From contig NZ_JANPVN010000001.1 of NCBI RefSeq assembly GCF_026157085.1, positions 1 through 64,000 on the forward strand: a stretch of 64,000 bases of DNA, written 5' to 3'. Position numbers and translations under genes: made by a program. Below are positions 32,900 through 42,416 of the stretch, one piece after another. The first letter of the stretch is position 1. Each line of letters starts with the position of its first letter. Below the pieces are notes generated by a model. The model saw nothing but the letters and a program-made list of their open reading frames with translations. It had not been told where the DNA came from and searched no databases. The stretch comes from Sphingomicrobium arenosum. GTDB taxonomy: Bacteria; Pseudomonadota; Alphaproteobacteria; Sphingomonadales; Sphingomonadaceae.

Positions 32900-33560
32900 G
32901 CATGGGATCTCGCCTGACGGGTGGAATGCTCCCCCACGCCGAGAATGATCAAACACATTGCTTCAAAGCGGCCGTGGGTCGCGGTGGAGGTCGGCAGGGC
33001 TCACGGTCGATCCTGCACCATGGATAATATCGAAGTTTCCTTGTGGAGATCGAGCGAAACGACACAGACTTGCGCGACGGGTGGGGGCCTTGCCCCGGTC
33101 GGTCGGAACGCCTCGCTTGGCCGTGGCAAAGCAAACTGCCTTGCGTCGAAGCCGCGAGAGGAGGCGCCGGGCTCGCGGGGATGAGCAGGGCTCGCGGGTT
33201 CGATCGTACCCTAAGCACAAGATGGAGGCTTCCTCGGGCTCAGGCAGAGCGGGAGGGTGCGGACTTGCGCGACGGGTGGGGCCTTCCCGTTCGTCGTTAC
33301 GCTTCCCCAAGCCGTGGCTAAGCAGACCGTGTTGCGTCGAAGCCGCCGGAGGATGCGGGGATAGGCAGGGCTCGCGGGAATATGCAGGGCTCGCGCGGCC
33401 GATCTCGTCGCATGGACGATAGATGCCGCCCCGGATGCTGGCAGAGCGCGCCGATGCGGACCCGTCCGATGAGTAGAGCCTTGGCCATGGGCCGGAACGC
33501 TACCGCTAACCGAGGCTAATCAAACTTTTTTGCGTCAAAGCCGCGCCGGAGGCCGCGCGG
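32900..33560 (+). repeat. Array of degenerate non-coding repeats, period about 195 bp
   Basis: Units begin near 33068 (ACTTGCGCGACGGGTGGGGG), 33263 (ACTTGCGCGACGGGTGGGGC) and 33460 (ACCCGTCCGATGAGTAGAGC), with a more decayed unit near 32905 (TCTCGCCTGACGGGTGGAAT). Spacings are 195 and 197 bases, and about 160 for the decayed one. Each unit continues through GTGGCAAAGCAAAC, GTGGCTAAGCAGAC or AGGCTAATCAAAC to TTGCGTCGAAGCCG or TTGCGTCAAAGCCG. It then runs through GCAGGGCTCGCGGG to a region ending GGCAGAGCG. Traces may extend up to about 32735. No unit keeps a common open frame, so the repeat is not coding. It lies directly upstream of the TPR-sulfotransferase gene. I do not recognise the family. 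Confidence 0.65.
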
Positions 33561-33564
33561 GAGG

Positions 33565-33593
33565 TTGCAACGCCTCGGCAAAAGCCCTTTATT
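33565..33593 (+). promoter_or_regulatory. Candidate promoter of the TPR-sulfotransferase gene
   Basis: TTGCAA and TTTATT are separated by exactly 17 bases, about 70 bases before the ATG at 33662, just after the repeat array ends. The boxes are imperfect, so this is tentative. Confidence 0.35.
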
Positions 33594-33661
33594 GGAGCCA
33601 AGCGGATCGGGGGGCCGCTCGGGGCTCCTCGTTCGACCTTTTGACAGTCGAGAGTAGCATC

Positions 33662-35896
33662 ATGACCAAAGCCAAGACCAAGACCCCCGGCTCCAAGCAA
33701 GGCGCCGCCAAGGCCGCCAAGGCGAAGCAGAGCGCCGCGCAGGCGAAGGCGGCCAAGGCCCCCGTCGAGAATGTCGAGCAGGCCATTTCGGGCGCACAGA
33801 CCGGCAAGGTCAACGTCACCCCGATCAAGGCCGTCGAGATGGCGGGAAAGCTTTATGGGCAGGGCAAATACGACCAGGCCGAGCGGGTGTGCCGCCAGAT
33901 CGTCGAGGCGCGTCCCGGCATGGCCGATGCGCACAATATCCTCGGCGTGACGCTGTTCGCGCGCGGCAAACGGGACGAGGGTATCGAAGCGGTGCGCCGC
34001 GCCATCAAGATCACCCCCAAGGCGTCGAGCTATCATGCCAATCTCGGCGAACTGCTGCGCCAGCAGGGCCAACTCGACGAGGCCAAGGAAGCGCTCGAAC
34101 AGTCGGTCGCGCTGACCCCCGACAATGCGCAGGCGCATAACAACCTCGGCATCATCGCCTTCGACCAGAAGCGCTTCAAGGATGCGATCGGACATTATCG
34201 CAAGGCCATCGAGCTGAAGCCCGAGATGAGCGAGGCGCTCAACAACCTCGGCAACGTCCTGCGGCTCGCGGGCAAGAATGACGAGGCGATCGAGGCCTAT
34301 CAGGACGCGCTCACCTATCGCGAAATCTATCCCGAGGCGTATAACAATCTCGGCACGCTGCTGCAGGCCAAGGGGCAGAAGGAAGAGGCCGAGCATGCGA
34401 TGCGCAAGGCGATCCAGCAGTCGCCCCAATATATCGAGGCGCGCAACAATCTGGCGAGCCTCTACCATGCCGAGAACAAGGATGTGGATGCGCTGCGCAT
34501 TCTCGCCGAAACGCTGAAATTCGCGCCGCAGGACGTGGCCACGCTGCTACTGACAGCGCGTATCCAGATGGGTCGCAATGCGCACCAGGCCGCCGAACAG
34601 GCGCTGCGCTTCGTGATCGGGCGCGAGCCCAAGAATGTCGAGGCGCTGACCATGATGGGCCAGCTGTTGCACGAGACCGACCGATGCGAGGAAGCGATCG
34701 AAAGGCTCGAAACGGCATTGGAGGAAAATGCCGACCATCCCGAAGCGCGCAACTTCTATGGCATCGCGCTGAAATCGGTCGGTCGACTCGACGAGGCGCG
34801 CGAGCATATCCTTAGCGCGCTGGCGAAGAACCCCAATCTCATCGGCGCCTACGCCAATCTCGGCGATCTCGTGAACTTCAAGGAAGAAGACGAGCTGTTC
34901 GACGGCATGGACCGGATCATGAAGCGGGTGAAGAACCCCGAGGCGCCGGGCATGCTGGCGCTGCACTTCGCTTATGCCAAGGCGCTGGCCGACCGCGGCG
35001 AGCATGAGCGCGCGCTCGAGCATTATATTCTCGGCGGCAAGATGAAGCGCGCCCAGCTTAACTATAATGAGGATGAGACGCACGGCTTCTTCGATGCCAT
35101 TCGCGCCGCCTTCCCCAAGGAGGTGTTCGAGAACCGCAAGTTCGAGGGGATCGACAACGAGCGCCTCGTCTTCATCGTCGGCATGCCCCGTTCGGGCTCG
35201 ACGCTGACCGAGCAGATCATCTCGACCCACAAGGACGTGTTCGGCGCGGGCGAGGTGAAATATTTCAGCCAGTCGATGGGCAAGCTGCGCGACCGTTTCC
35301 CGAGCCTGCCCAAATTCCCCGACATGATGGAGAAGCTCAATCCCAAGCAGATGGAGATTCTCGGCAACACCTACCTCAATCGGATGACCGAAGGGGCGGG
35401 CGATGCGAAACGGGTGACCGACAAGCTGCTGACGAACTTCTTCTTCATCGGGCTCATTCACCTGCTTTATCCCAAGGCAAAGATCATCAACACGCAGCGC
35501 GACCCCGTCGACACCTGCCTGTCGGGCTTCACCAAGCTGTTCAAGGACGACATGCCCCACAGCTACAACCTCGAGGAGCTGGGCCGCTATTACGCCAAAT
35601 ATCAGCAGCTGATGGACCATTGGAACGAGGTGCTGCCCGAGGGCGTGCTCTACACCAGCCAGTATGAGAAGGTGGTCGACGACATCGACACCGAGGCCAA
35701 GAAGCTGATCGACTTCATCGGGCTCGACTGGGATCCCAACTGCCTGAAGTTCTACGAGAGCAAGCGGGCGGTGAAGACCGCGAGCGTGGCGCAGGTTCGC
35801 AAGCCCATCTACAAGAGCTCGGTGCAGCGCTGGAAGCGTTATGGTGAGGGGCTCAATCCGCTGGTCGAGGCGATCAAGGCGCAGTCGGCGGCCTGA
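33662..35896 (+). CDS. TPR-repeat sulfotransferase
   Basis: 744 residues. A Lys/Ala-rich N-terminal tail (about residues 1-45) precedes roughly ten TPR units (for example AHNILGVTLFARGKRDEGIE, AHNNLGIIAFDQKRFKDAIG and YNNLGTLLQAKGQKEEAEHA). From about residue 500 a Sulfotransfer_3 domain follows, with the PAPS loop FIVGMPRSGSTLTEQIISTH and INTQRDPVDTCLSGF as the 3'-phosphate region. The chosen ATG follows the repeat array; a longer frame runs back into non-coding repeats. Such TPR fusions suggest a protein or peptide acceptor, by analogy with tyrosylprotein sulfotransferases, but a glycan acceptor is possible. cysD and cysNC follow after a strong hairpin, so donor supply and use are genetically linked. 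There is no signal peptide, so it acts in the cytoplasm. Confidence 0.88.
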   Translation: MTKAKTKTPGSKQGAAKAAKAKQSAAQAKAAKAPVENVEQAISGAQTGKVNVTPIKAVEMAGKLYGQGKYDQAERVCRQIVEARPGMADAHNILGVTLFARGKRDEGIEAVRRAIKITPKASSYHANLGELLRQQGQLDEAKEALEQSVALTPDNAQAHNNLGIIAFDQKRFKDAIGHYRKAIELKPEMSEALNNLGNVLRLAGKNDEAIEAYQDALTYREIYPEAYNNLGTLLQAKGQKEEAEHAMRKAIQQSPQYIEARNNLASLYHAENKDVDALRILAETLKFAPQDVATLLLTARIQMGRNAHQAAEQALRFVIGREPKNVEALTMMGQLLHETDRCEEAIERLETALEENADHPEARNFYGIALKSVGRLDEAREHILSALAKNPNLIGAYANLGDLVNFKEEDELFDGMDRIMKRVKNPEAPGMLALHFAYAKALADRGEHERALEHYILGGKMKRAQLNYNEDETHGFFDAIRAAFPKEVFENRKFEGIDNERLVFIVGMPRSGSTLTEQIISTHKDVFGAGEVKYFSQSMGKLRDRFPSLPKFPDMMEKLNPKQMEILGNTYLNRMTEGAGDAKRVTDKLLTNFFFIGLIHLLYPKAKIINTQRDPVDTCLSGFTKLFKDDMPHSYNLEELGRYYAKYQQLMDHWNEVLPEGVLYTSQYEKVVDDIDTEAKKLIDFIGLDWDPNCLKFYESKRAVKTASVAQVRKPIYKSSVQRWKRYGEGLNPLVEAIKAQSAA

Positions 35897-35917
35897 GGGC
35901 GCATCAATATAAGGCGT

Positions 35918-35942
35918 GATGGGTCGGCAGTGCCGGCCCATC
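35918..35942 (+). promoter_or_regulatory. Intercistronic 11-bp hairpin between the TPR-sulfotransferase gene and cysD
   Basis: GATGGGTCGGC pairs with GCCGGCCCATC around an AGT loop, all 11 positions paired with one G-U. No T-run follows, so it may stabilise or process the transcript or attenuate it rather than end it. Confidence 0.55.
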
Positions 35943-35970
35943 GCTTATCCGGGGGCATATCCGAGGCTTC

Positions 35971-36873
35971 ATGGCGGCACTGACCCATCTCGAACGGCTC
36001 GAGGCCGAGAGCATCCATATCCTGCGCGAGACGGTGGCCGAGGCCGAACGCCCGGTGATGCTCTATTCGATCGGCAAGGATTCAGCGGTGATGCTGCACC
36101 TTGCGAAGAAGGCGTTCTTTCCGGGGCCACTGCCTTTCCCGCTGCTCCATGTCGACACGACGTGGAAATTCTCGGCAATGTACGCGATGCGCGAGAAGGT
36201 GGGGAGCGAGGAGGGCATCGAACTGCTCGTCCACCGCAATCCCGACGGGGTGGAGCGGGGGATCAACCCGTTCGATCATGGCGCGCTGCATACCGATCTG
36301 TGGAAGACCGAAGGGCTCAAGCAGGCGCTCGACCATTATAAGTTCGACGCGGCCTTTGGCGGGGCGCGGCGCGACGAGGAGAAAAGCCGCGCCAAGGAGC
36401 GCATTTTTTCGTTCCGATCGGCGCAGCATCGCTGGGACCCCAAGAGGCAGCGGCCCGAATTGTGGAGCCTCTACAATGTGCGCCGCGCGCGCGGCGAGAC
36501 GATGCGCGTCTTTCCGCTGTCCAATTGGACCGAGCTCGACATCTGGCAATATATCATGGCCGAGGGGATCGAGATCGTGCCGCTCTACCTCGCCGAGAAG
36601 CGCCCGGTGGTGGAACGCGACGGCATGCTGCTGATGGTCGATGACGAACGCTTCCGGCTCGAGGCGGGCGAGGAGCCGCAGATGCGTTCGGTACGGTTCA
36701 GGACGCTCGGCTGCTATCCTCTGTCGGGGGCGGTCGAGAGCGAGGCGGACACGATCGAGAAGGTGGTGCAGGAGATGCTGCTGACCACGACGAGCGAGCG
36801 CCAGGGGCGGCTGATCGACAGCGACGCGGGTGCGGGCTCGATGGAGAAGAAGAAGCAGGAGGGCTATTTCTAG
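35971..36873 (+). CDS. cysD: Sulfate adenylyltransferase subunit 2
   Basis: 300 residues, full length. CysD catalyses adenylylation of sulfate by ATP to APS together with the GTPase subunit CysN. The PP-loop ATP pyrophosphatase motif is [18 protein letters not shown] near residues 32-50. Family blocks [37 protein letters not shown] and [16 protein letters not shown] are present. The stop is followed immediately by the cysNC start. With no APS or PAPS reductase gene nearby and a sulfotransferase gene upstream, this copy is likely devoted to sulfation, although it could also serve assimilation. Confidence 0.95.
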   Translation: MAALTHLERLEAESIHILRETVAEAERPVMLYSIGKDSAVMLHLAKKAFFPGPLPFPLLHVDTTWKFSAMYAMREKVGSEEGIELLVHRNPDGVERGINPFDHGALHTDLWKTEGLKQALDHYKFDAAFGGARRDEEKSRAKERIFSFRSAQHRWDPKRQRPELWSLYNVRRARGETMRVFPLSNWTELDIWQYIMAEGIEIVPLYLAEKRPVVERDGMLLMVDDERFRLEAGEEPQMRSVRFRTLGCYPLSGAVESEADTIEKVVQEMLLTTTSERQGRLIDSDAGAGSMEKKKQEGYF

Positions 36874-38808
36874 ATGGCTCGTCCCGGCGACCTCGACCGC
36901 GCATTGATCGAGAAGGACATCTCGGCCTTCCTGACGCGCCAGCGCAACAAGGAGCTCTTGCGCTTCATCACCTGTGGCAGCGTGGACGATGGCAAGTCGA
37001 CGCTGATCGGGCGGCTGCTCTACGACAGCCAGCAGATCTTCGAAGACCAGATGGCGAGCCTCGAGGCGGACAGCAAACGGCAGGGCACGCAGGGACAGAA
37101 GATCGACTTCGCGCTGCTCGTCGACGGCCTGTCGGCCGAGCGGGAGCAGGGCATCACGATCGATGTCGCCTATCGCTTCTTTACCACCGACAAGCGCAAG
37201 TTCATCGTCGCCGACACGCCAGGGCACGAGCAATATACGCGCAACATGGTGACGGGCGCCTCGACGGCGGATCTCGCGGTGCTGCTGGTCGATGCGCGAA
37301 AAGGCGTGCTCCAGCAGACCAAGCGGCACAGCTATCTGGCGAGCCTCGTCGGTATCCGGCATTTCGTGCTGGCGGTGAACAAGATGGACCTCGTCACCTA
37401 TGACAAGGCCGTGTTCGACAAGATCGTCGACGATTATGCCAAGTTCGCGAAAAAGGTAGGGATCGAGCAGTTCACGGCGATCCCGGTGTCGGGGCTCGAG
37501 GGGTCGAATATCGCCAGCCTCGATACCGCCAACACGCCCTGGTACGAGGGGCCGACGCTGGTCGAGCATCTCGAAAGCGTGCCGGTCGCAAGCGCTGAGA
37601 ACCAGGCCAAGCCGTTCCGCATGCCGGTGCAGTGGGTCAATCGCCCGAACCAGCATTTCCGCGGCTTTTCAGGCCAGGTGGCGGCGGGCCGCGTGACGCC
37701 CGGCGACAAGGTGCGAGTGCTGCCCTCGGGACGGACCAGCACGGTCGAGCGGATCGTGGTGCATGGCGGCGACCTCGAGGAGGCGGTCGCGGGACAGTCG
37801 GTCACGCTGACGCTGGCCGACGAGGTTGATTGTTCGCGCGGCGACGTGATCGCGCTGGCGGGCGATCCGCCCGAGAGCGCCGACCAGTTCGAGACGACCA
37901 TCGTCTGGATGGACGATGAGGCGCTGTTGCCGGGGCGGGCCTATTGGCTCAAGCTCGGTACCCAGACGGTGTCGGTGACGATCCAACCGCCCAAATATCG
38001 CGTCAACGTCAATACGCTGGCGCAGATGGCGGCCAAGACTCTGGAGCTGAACGACATTGGCGTCGCCGAGATCGCGACCGATCGCGACCTGGTGTTCGAA
38101 CCCTATGCCGATCCCGAAGGCGAGAGTGCCAATCGGACATTGGGTGGCTTCATCCTCATCGACAAGATGACCAATGCGACGGTCGGCGCGGGGATGATCA
38201 ACTTCGCGCTGCGGCGGGCGCAGAACATTCACCTGCAGGCGCTCGACATCGACCGCGAGACGCGCGCGCTGCAGATGGGCCAGCGGCCCGCGATCCTGTG
38301 GTTCACCGGCCTGTCGGGCGCGGGCAAGTCGACCATCGCCAATCTCGTCGAAAAGAAGCTAGTGGCGCGCGGGCGGCACACCTTCCTGCTCGATGGCGAC
38401 AATGTGCGGCATGGCTTGAACCGCGACCTTGGCTTTACCGACGCCGATCGGATCGAGAATATCCGGCGCATCGGCGAGGTCGCCAAATTGATGACCGAGG
38501 CGGGGCTGATCGTGCTGACCGCCTTCATCAGCCCGTTCCGTGCCGAGCGGCAGATGGTGCGCGAGATGTGCGATGACGGGACGTTTATCGAGATCTTCGT
38601 CGACACCCCGATCGAGGTCGCCGAGGAGCGCGACGTGAAGGGCCTTTATGCCAAGGCGCGCGCGGGCAAGATCAAGAATTTCACCGGGATCGACAGCCCC
38701 TACGAACCGCCGCTGGAGCCCGATGTGCAGATCGATACAACGCTGCTTGGGCCCGAGGAAGCGGCCACTGCGATCGTCGAGGCGCTCCTGCGGCGGCTTG
38801 AGGGGTGA
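36874..38808 (+). CDS. cysNC: Bifunctional sulfate adenylyltransferase subunit 1 / APS kinase
   Basis: 644 residues in a CysN-CysC (NodQ-type) fusion. The N-terminal GTPase has [18 protein letters not shown] (G1), [17 protein letters not shown] (G3) and NKMDLV (G4), then two beta-barrel domains. The APS kinase starts about residue 475, with the P-loop [20 protein letters not shown] and the [15 protein letters not shown] block. Together with CysD it converts sulfate to APS and then PAPS. It abuts cysD with no gap. In rhizobia NodQ serves Nod-factor sulfation; here the sulfotransferases at 33662 and 9649 are the likely users. Confidence 0.95.
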   Translation: MARPGDLDRALIEKDISAFLTRQRNKELLRFITCGSVDDGKSTLIGRLLYDSQQIFEDQMASLEADSKRQGTQGQKIDFALLVDGLSAEREQGITIDVAYRFFTTDKRKFIVADTPGHEQYTRNMVTGASTADLAVLLVDARKGVLQQTKRHSYLASLVGIRHFVLAVNKMDLVTYDKAVFDKIVDDYAKFAKKVGIEQFTAIPVSGLEGSNIASLDTANTPWYEGPTLVEHLESVPVASAENQAKPFRMPVQWVNRPNQHFRGFSGQVAAGRVTPGDKVRVLPSGRTSTVERIVVHGGDLEEAVAGQSVTLTLADEVDCSRGDVIALAGDPPESADQFETTIVWMDDEALLPGRAYWLKLGTQTVSVTIQPPKYRVNVNTLAQMAAKTLELNDIGVAEIATDRDLVFEPYADPEGESANRTLGGFILIDKMTNATVGAGMINFALRRAQNIHLQALDIDRETRALQMGQRPAILWFTGLSGAGKSTIANLVEKKLVARGRHTFLLDGDNVRHGLNRDLGFTDADRIENIRRIGEVAKLMTEAGLIVLTAFISPFRAERQMVREMCDDGTFIEIFVDTPIEVAEERDVKGLYAKARAGKIKNFTGIDSPYEPPLEPDVQIDTTLLGPEEAATAIVEALLRRLEG

Positions 38809-38839
38809 AACCGTGCGGGGGCCGTAACGTTGGCTCCTC

Positions 38840-39574
38840 ATGTACGGTGAAACCAAGAGCAGGCGGCAGAAGGCCGGGACGATCGGTGCGATCGCGCTGA
38901 TGCATGGCGCGGCGATCGCCGCGCTGATGACGGCGGGCGGGATCGAGGTGCTGGTCGAGCAGCAGCCCGACCTCACCACCTATGACATCGAGATCGAGCC
39001 GCCGCCGCCGATCATCGAAGAAGTGCCCGAACCCAAGGAGGAAACGCCGCGCGAGGAGGGCGAGGCCTCGGCCAAGCAGGTCGAGAGCACCGCGACCGAA
39101 GTGGTGCGCCCCGATATCCAGCCGCCCATTCCGGTGCCGCCCCCGGTGGTCGCCGCGCCAGTCGCCAATGACGGGGCCGAGGCGACGCAGGGCGCGTCGG
39201 ATGTGGACGAAGGCGGAACGGGTGCCGGCGGGGTCGGCAACGGGACCGGTTCGGGCGGTTCGGGCGATGGCCTTGGCGGTGGCGGCGGCACGCGGCCGAG
39301 CGTGGTGCCGCGCACGACGCTGACGCCGCGCGACTATCCCAAGGACATCCGCAAGCGCTGGCCGCGCGGCGGTGCAGTGCTGGTCGCGGTGCGCGTGCAG
39401 GTCGACGGCCGCGCGACCGACTGCAAGGTCAATCGCTCGATCGGCGATGCCGAGATCGACGCGATGACCTGCCAGCTGGTCGAGCAGCGGGTGCGTTTCA
39501 ATCCGGCGCGCGATGCGGCGGGGCGACCCTATGTCGAATGGTATGGCTACATGCAGCGCTGGGTCGGCGGTTAG
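38840..39574 (+). CDS. Energy transducer TonB-like protein
   Basis: 244 residues. One N-terminal membrane anchor (IGAIALMHGAAIAALMTAGG), then a Pro/Glu-rich periplasmic spacer (IEIEPPPPIIEEVPEPKEE), a Gly-rich stretch, and a C-terminal TonB domain (PRDYPKDIRKRWPRGGAVLV, DCKVNRSIGDAEIDAMTCQL). It would pass proton-motive energy to outer membrane receptors such as the one at 42417. Start codon 38840 lies 31 bases after cysNC. Its stop overlaps the convergent MFS gene stop (TTAG at 39571-39574), so no separate terminator fits between them. Confidence 0.85.
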   Translation: MYGETKSRRQKAGTIGAIALMHGAAIAALMTAGGIEVLVEQQPDLTTYDIEIEPPPPIIEEVPEPKEETPREEGEASAKQVESTATEVVRPDIQPPIPVPPPVVAAPVANDGAEATQGASDVDEGGTGAGGVGNGTGSGGSGDGLGGGGGTRPSVVPRTTLTPRDYPKDIRKRWPRGGAVLVAVRVQVDGRATDCKVNRSIGDAEIDAMTCQLVEQRVRFNPARDAAGRPYVEWYGYMQRWVGG

Positions 39575-41103
39575 GCTGCGACGGCGCCGCCATTGGCCTC
39601 CGCCTCCGAGATACGCAGCATCGACAAAGCGGCGAGCGTCATGACACCGCCCGCGAACAGCATCGTCCAGATGGGCTCGGTCGGGAACCAGGCCTTGAGC
39701 ACGCTCCCCATCAGGGTGGCGACGATGAGCTGTGGCACGACGATGAAGACGTTGAAGAGGCCCATGTAGATGCCGAGCTTTGCCTGCGGCAGGGCGCTGG
39801 CGAGGATGGCGTAGGGCATGGCGAGGATCGAGGCCCAGGCGATGCCGACGCCCACTTCGCTGAGGTAGAGCCACTGCGCATCGGGAAGGACGAGGAAGCT
39901 GAGATAGCCCGCCGCGCCGCACAGGAGGCCGATCATGTGGGTTTTCACCTTGCCGACCGCTTTCGACAGGAACGGCAGGAGGAAGAGGGCGGCCACGGCG
40001 GCGACGCCATTGTAGACGGCGAACAGTTCGCCGACGAAATTGCCCGCGTCCTGGAAGGCGGCGGTGGCGCTGTCGGTCGTGCCGTAGAAGCGCTGAGCGA
40101 CCACAGGGGTGGTATAGATCCACATGATGAAGAGCGCCGACCAGCTGAAGAATTGTGCCAGCGCGAGCTTTTTCATCAGGCTCGGCATGCCGGAGAAATC
40201 GCCGACAATCTGCTTGAGCATGGTGGGCTTGTCGCCCTTTCTGGCCATGGTGATGGCGATCATCGAGGCGAGGCCATAGGCGACGAGCAGCGCAGCGAGG
40301 AGGTAGACTTCTTTTTCGAGACCGTAGGTCGAGGTGAGGAGCGCGACGAGCGCGCCGCCGCCGATCCAGCCGAGCGCGCCGGTGAAGTTGCGGCTGGCCA
40401 GCGCGCGGACGGTTTCGCCCGTGTCCGCTTCGCTCGCACCGTCGAAGGCAGCCATCTGCTCAGGGCTATATTCCTTGGTGGTCACGACGGTCCACAGCAC
40501 CGCGAGGAAGAGCGCCGCGCCGCCGAACCAGAAGCTGTATTTGACCGTGTCGGGGATGGAGCCGTCGGCGGCGACGTTTGAGACGCCGAACGCGTCCATG
40601 ATCGAGGGGAAGAGCGAGCCGACGACCGCGCCCAGTCCGATGAAAGCGGTCTGGACGGCGTAGCCGGCTGTATGCTGGTCCTTTCTGAGCATGTCGCCGA
40701 CGAAGGCGCGGAAGGGCTCCATCGAGATGTTGAGGCTGGCGTCGAGCAGCCACAGGAGCACGGCGGCCATGAGCAGCACAGGGGCCAGCGGCATTAGGAA
40801 GAGCGACAGCGCGGCGAGAAAGGCGCCGGCGATGAAATAGGGGCGGCGGCGGCCGAGGCGGCCGAGCCAGGTGCGGTCGGACATATAGCCGATGACCGGC
40901 TGGACGAGGAGGCCGGTGAGGGGGGCGGCAACCCAGAGCGCCGGCAAATCGTCGAGCGAGCTGCCGAGCGTCTGGAAGATGCGGCTCATATTGGCGTTCT
41001 GCAGCGCGAAGCCGATCTGGATGCCGAAGAAGCCAAAGCTGATATTGGCGAGGCCGAGCCAGTTCTGGCGCGGCTTTTGCGAGATGGTCGCGTGATCGTT
41101 CAT
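39571..41103 (-). CDS. MFS/GPH-family sugar symporter, probably maltose or maltodextrin import
   Basis: 510 residues from MNDHATISQKPRQNW, chosen because GGGGAGGA stands 7-14 bases upstream and a longer frame has no site. About 12 membrane helices. The loop GYMSDRTWLGRLGRRRPYFI resembles the D-R-x-G-RRRP motif of the sucrose/maltose symporter branch. Context says it imports the sugar released by the periplasmic glucosidases of this locus. A copy of the LacI-type operator half-site (ATTCGTATGCAC, 41175-41186) lies 72 bases upstream of the start. The maltose locus of Caulobacter has a similar transporter next to its LacI regulator. Confidence 0.85.
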   Translation of the reverse strand: MNDHATISQKPRQNWLGLANISFGFFGIQIGFALQNANMSRIFQTLGSSLDDLPALWVAAPLTGLLVQPVIGYMSDRTWLGRLGRRRPYFIAGAFLAALSLFLMPLAPVLLMAAVLLWLLDASLNISMEPFRAFVGDMLRKDQHTAGYAVQTAFIGLGAVVGSLFPSIMDAFGVSNVAADGSIPDTVKYSFWFGGAALFLAVLWTVVTTKEYSPEQMAAFDGASEADTGETVRALASRNFTGALGWIGGGALVALLTSTYGLEKEVYLLAALLVAYGLASMIAITMARKGDKPTMLKQIVGDFSGMPSLMKKLALAQFFSWSALFIMWIYTTPVVAQRFYGTTDSATAAFQDAGNFVGELFAVYNGVAAVAALFLLPFLSKAVGKVKTHMIGLLCGAAGYLSFLVLPDAQWLYLSEVGVGIAWASILAMPYAILASALPQAKLGIYMGLFNVFIVVPQLIVATLMGSVLKAWFPTEPIWTMLFAGGVMTLAALSMLRISEAEANGGAVAA

Positions 41104-41174
41104 GTCTAAATCCTCCCCAGGATGGCGGGGAGACTGGCAGGACGGCGGGGGCGTGACAATCGCGCGCACGCTGT

Positions 41175-41186
41175 ATTCGTATGCAC
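41175..41186. promoter_or_regulatory. LacI-type operator half-site ahead of the importer gene
   Basis: ATTCGTATGCAC, in the 102-bp gap between the regulator stop and the importer start. The identical 12-mer is found on the opposite strand at 42297-42308, in the promoter region of the regulator and receptor. This implies joint control. Confidence 0.6.
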
Positions 41187-41205
41187 GCCGCGCGTGGGCG
41201 TGGTC

Positions 41206-42219
41206 TCAGGAGGAGCCGCGCACCTTGAGGTCGACCGGCAGGAGGACGCTGTCGGGGGCCTCGTTGGCGATTTTCTTGAGCAACGTCGAGATGAGCGTCT
41301 CGCCCGCGGTGCGAACATTTTGCGAGACGCTGGTCAGCGGAGGCGTCGTGAGCGTAGCGGCGGCGCTGTCGTCGAAGCCGATGATGGAGACGTCTTCGGG
41401 GACCGAGCGCCCCGCCTCGCGCAGCACGTTCATGGCGCCGATGGCGATGGGATCGGCGGCGGCGAAGATGGCGTCGAACGGGACGCCACTCTTGAGGAGA
41501 TTGCGCGCCGCGATCTCGCCCGCCTCGATGGTGGCGATGGCGTCATGGCTGGCGATGATCTCATGACCGTTCTCGCCCAATCCGCGGGCAAGGCCGAGAT
41601 AGCGTTCGAGGAATTCGGGCGCGCTTTCGTCCGATTGGCCGAGGAAGGCGACTTTCGTCCGCCCGCGCGCGAGGAGATGGTTGCCGACGAGATAGCCGCC
41701 TTGATCGTTGTCGGAGCCGACGGTAGTGCCGATCTGCCCTGCCTTGGCCGCGCCCCAGCGCACGAAATGGGTTTCCTGACCGACCAGTTGCTCGAGCCGG
41801 GGGCGAGCCTTGAGATAGTCGCCGTAGCCCAGGAGGATGATGCCGTCGGCCTTGTGGCTGTCCTCGTAATCGACGTGCCAGTCCTCGGAGAGTTGCTGGA
41901 AGCTGATGAGGAGGTCGTAGCCCTTGTCGGCGGCGGCGCGGGCCAAGCTGCCGAGCATGGAGAGGTAGAAGGGGTTGATGAGGCTGTTGTCGGGAGTGGG
42001 GTCTTCGAAGAAGAGCAGCGCGATGGTGTTCGAGGAACGGCGCCTGAGGCCGCTGGCATTCTTGTCGACGGTGTAATTGAGCTGGCTGGCCGCCGCGATG
42101 ACCTTGCGGCGGGTTTCCTCCGACACCGCCGGGCTCCCCGACAGGGCGCGGCTGACGGTGGGTTGGGAGACGCCCGCGAGCGCTGCAATGTCGAAACTCG
42201 TGGGACGCTTCGAGACCAT
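41206..42219 (-). CDS. LacI-family regulator of the maltodextrin locus
   Basis: 337 residues from MVSKRPTSFDIAALAGVSQP, the standard LacI helix-turn-helix start (TVSRALSGSPAVSEETRRKV continues it). Upstream in-frame Met codons are not supported. The sugar-binding domain has the family ends IIGFDDSAAATLTTPPLTSV. It resembles the MalR-type repressors of alphaproteobacterial maltose loci. It is divergent from the TonB-dependent receptor gene and shares a 197-bp promoter region with the palindrome CGTATG-TG-CATACG (42292-42305), so autoregulation and receptor control are expected, with a maltose-type inducer. Confidence 0.88.
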   Translation of the reverse strand: MVSKRPTSFDIAALAGVSQPTVSRALSGSPAVSEETRRKVIAAASQLNYTVDKNASGLRRRSSNTIALLFFEDPTPDNSLINPFYLSMLGSLARAAADKGYDLLISFQQLSEDWHVDYEDSHKADGIILLGYGDYLKARPRLEQLVGQETHFVRWGAAKAGQIGTTVGSDNDQGGYLVGNHLLARGRTKVAFLGQSDESAPEFLERYLGLARGLGENGHEIIASHDAIATIEAGEIAARNLLKSGVPFDAIFAAADPIAIGAMNVLREAGRSVPEDVSIIGFDDSAAATLTTPPLTSVSQNVRTAGETLISTLLKKIANEAPDSVLLPVDLKVRGSS

Positions 42220-42291
42220 CAAACCACCGTGACAAATCGGCATCAGCCGGACTGCAACCGACCCTATCGGCAGTTGAACGCCATGTGAATA

Positions 42292-42308
42292 CGTATGTGC
42301 ATACGAAT
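42292..42308. promoter_or_regulatory. LacI-type operator, perfect palindrome CGTATG-TG-CATACG
   Basis: A 6-bp inverted repeat with a 2-bp spacer in the divergent region between the LacI gene (start 42219) and the receptor gene (start 42417). It is flanked by AATA and AATGC, and its right half plus flank matches the site at 41175-41186. Its form fits a LacI-family dimer. Confidence 0.65.
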
Positions 42309-42416
42309 GCATGACGCCCCGCCCCCTGTCGCATTTCCGTCACCCTCGATACGCTCCCCCGTCATGAAGGTCGTTCGAAGTCAGGCGGCGACCGTCCAGG
42401 GGAGGATCCTAAGGAA

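Noticed and set aside
32900..33560. CRISPR array or tandem gene cluster
   Set aside because: Units are about 195 bp and degenerate, with no short exact repeats and unique spacers. Frames in them overlap and differ between units.
33506..34468. Minus-strand frames over the TPR-sulfotransferase gene
   Set aside because: They lie opposite clear TPR repeats and have Leu/Arg/Gly-biased translations with no motif.
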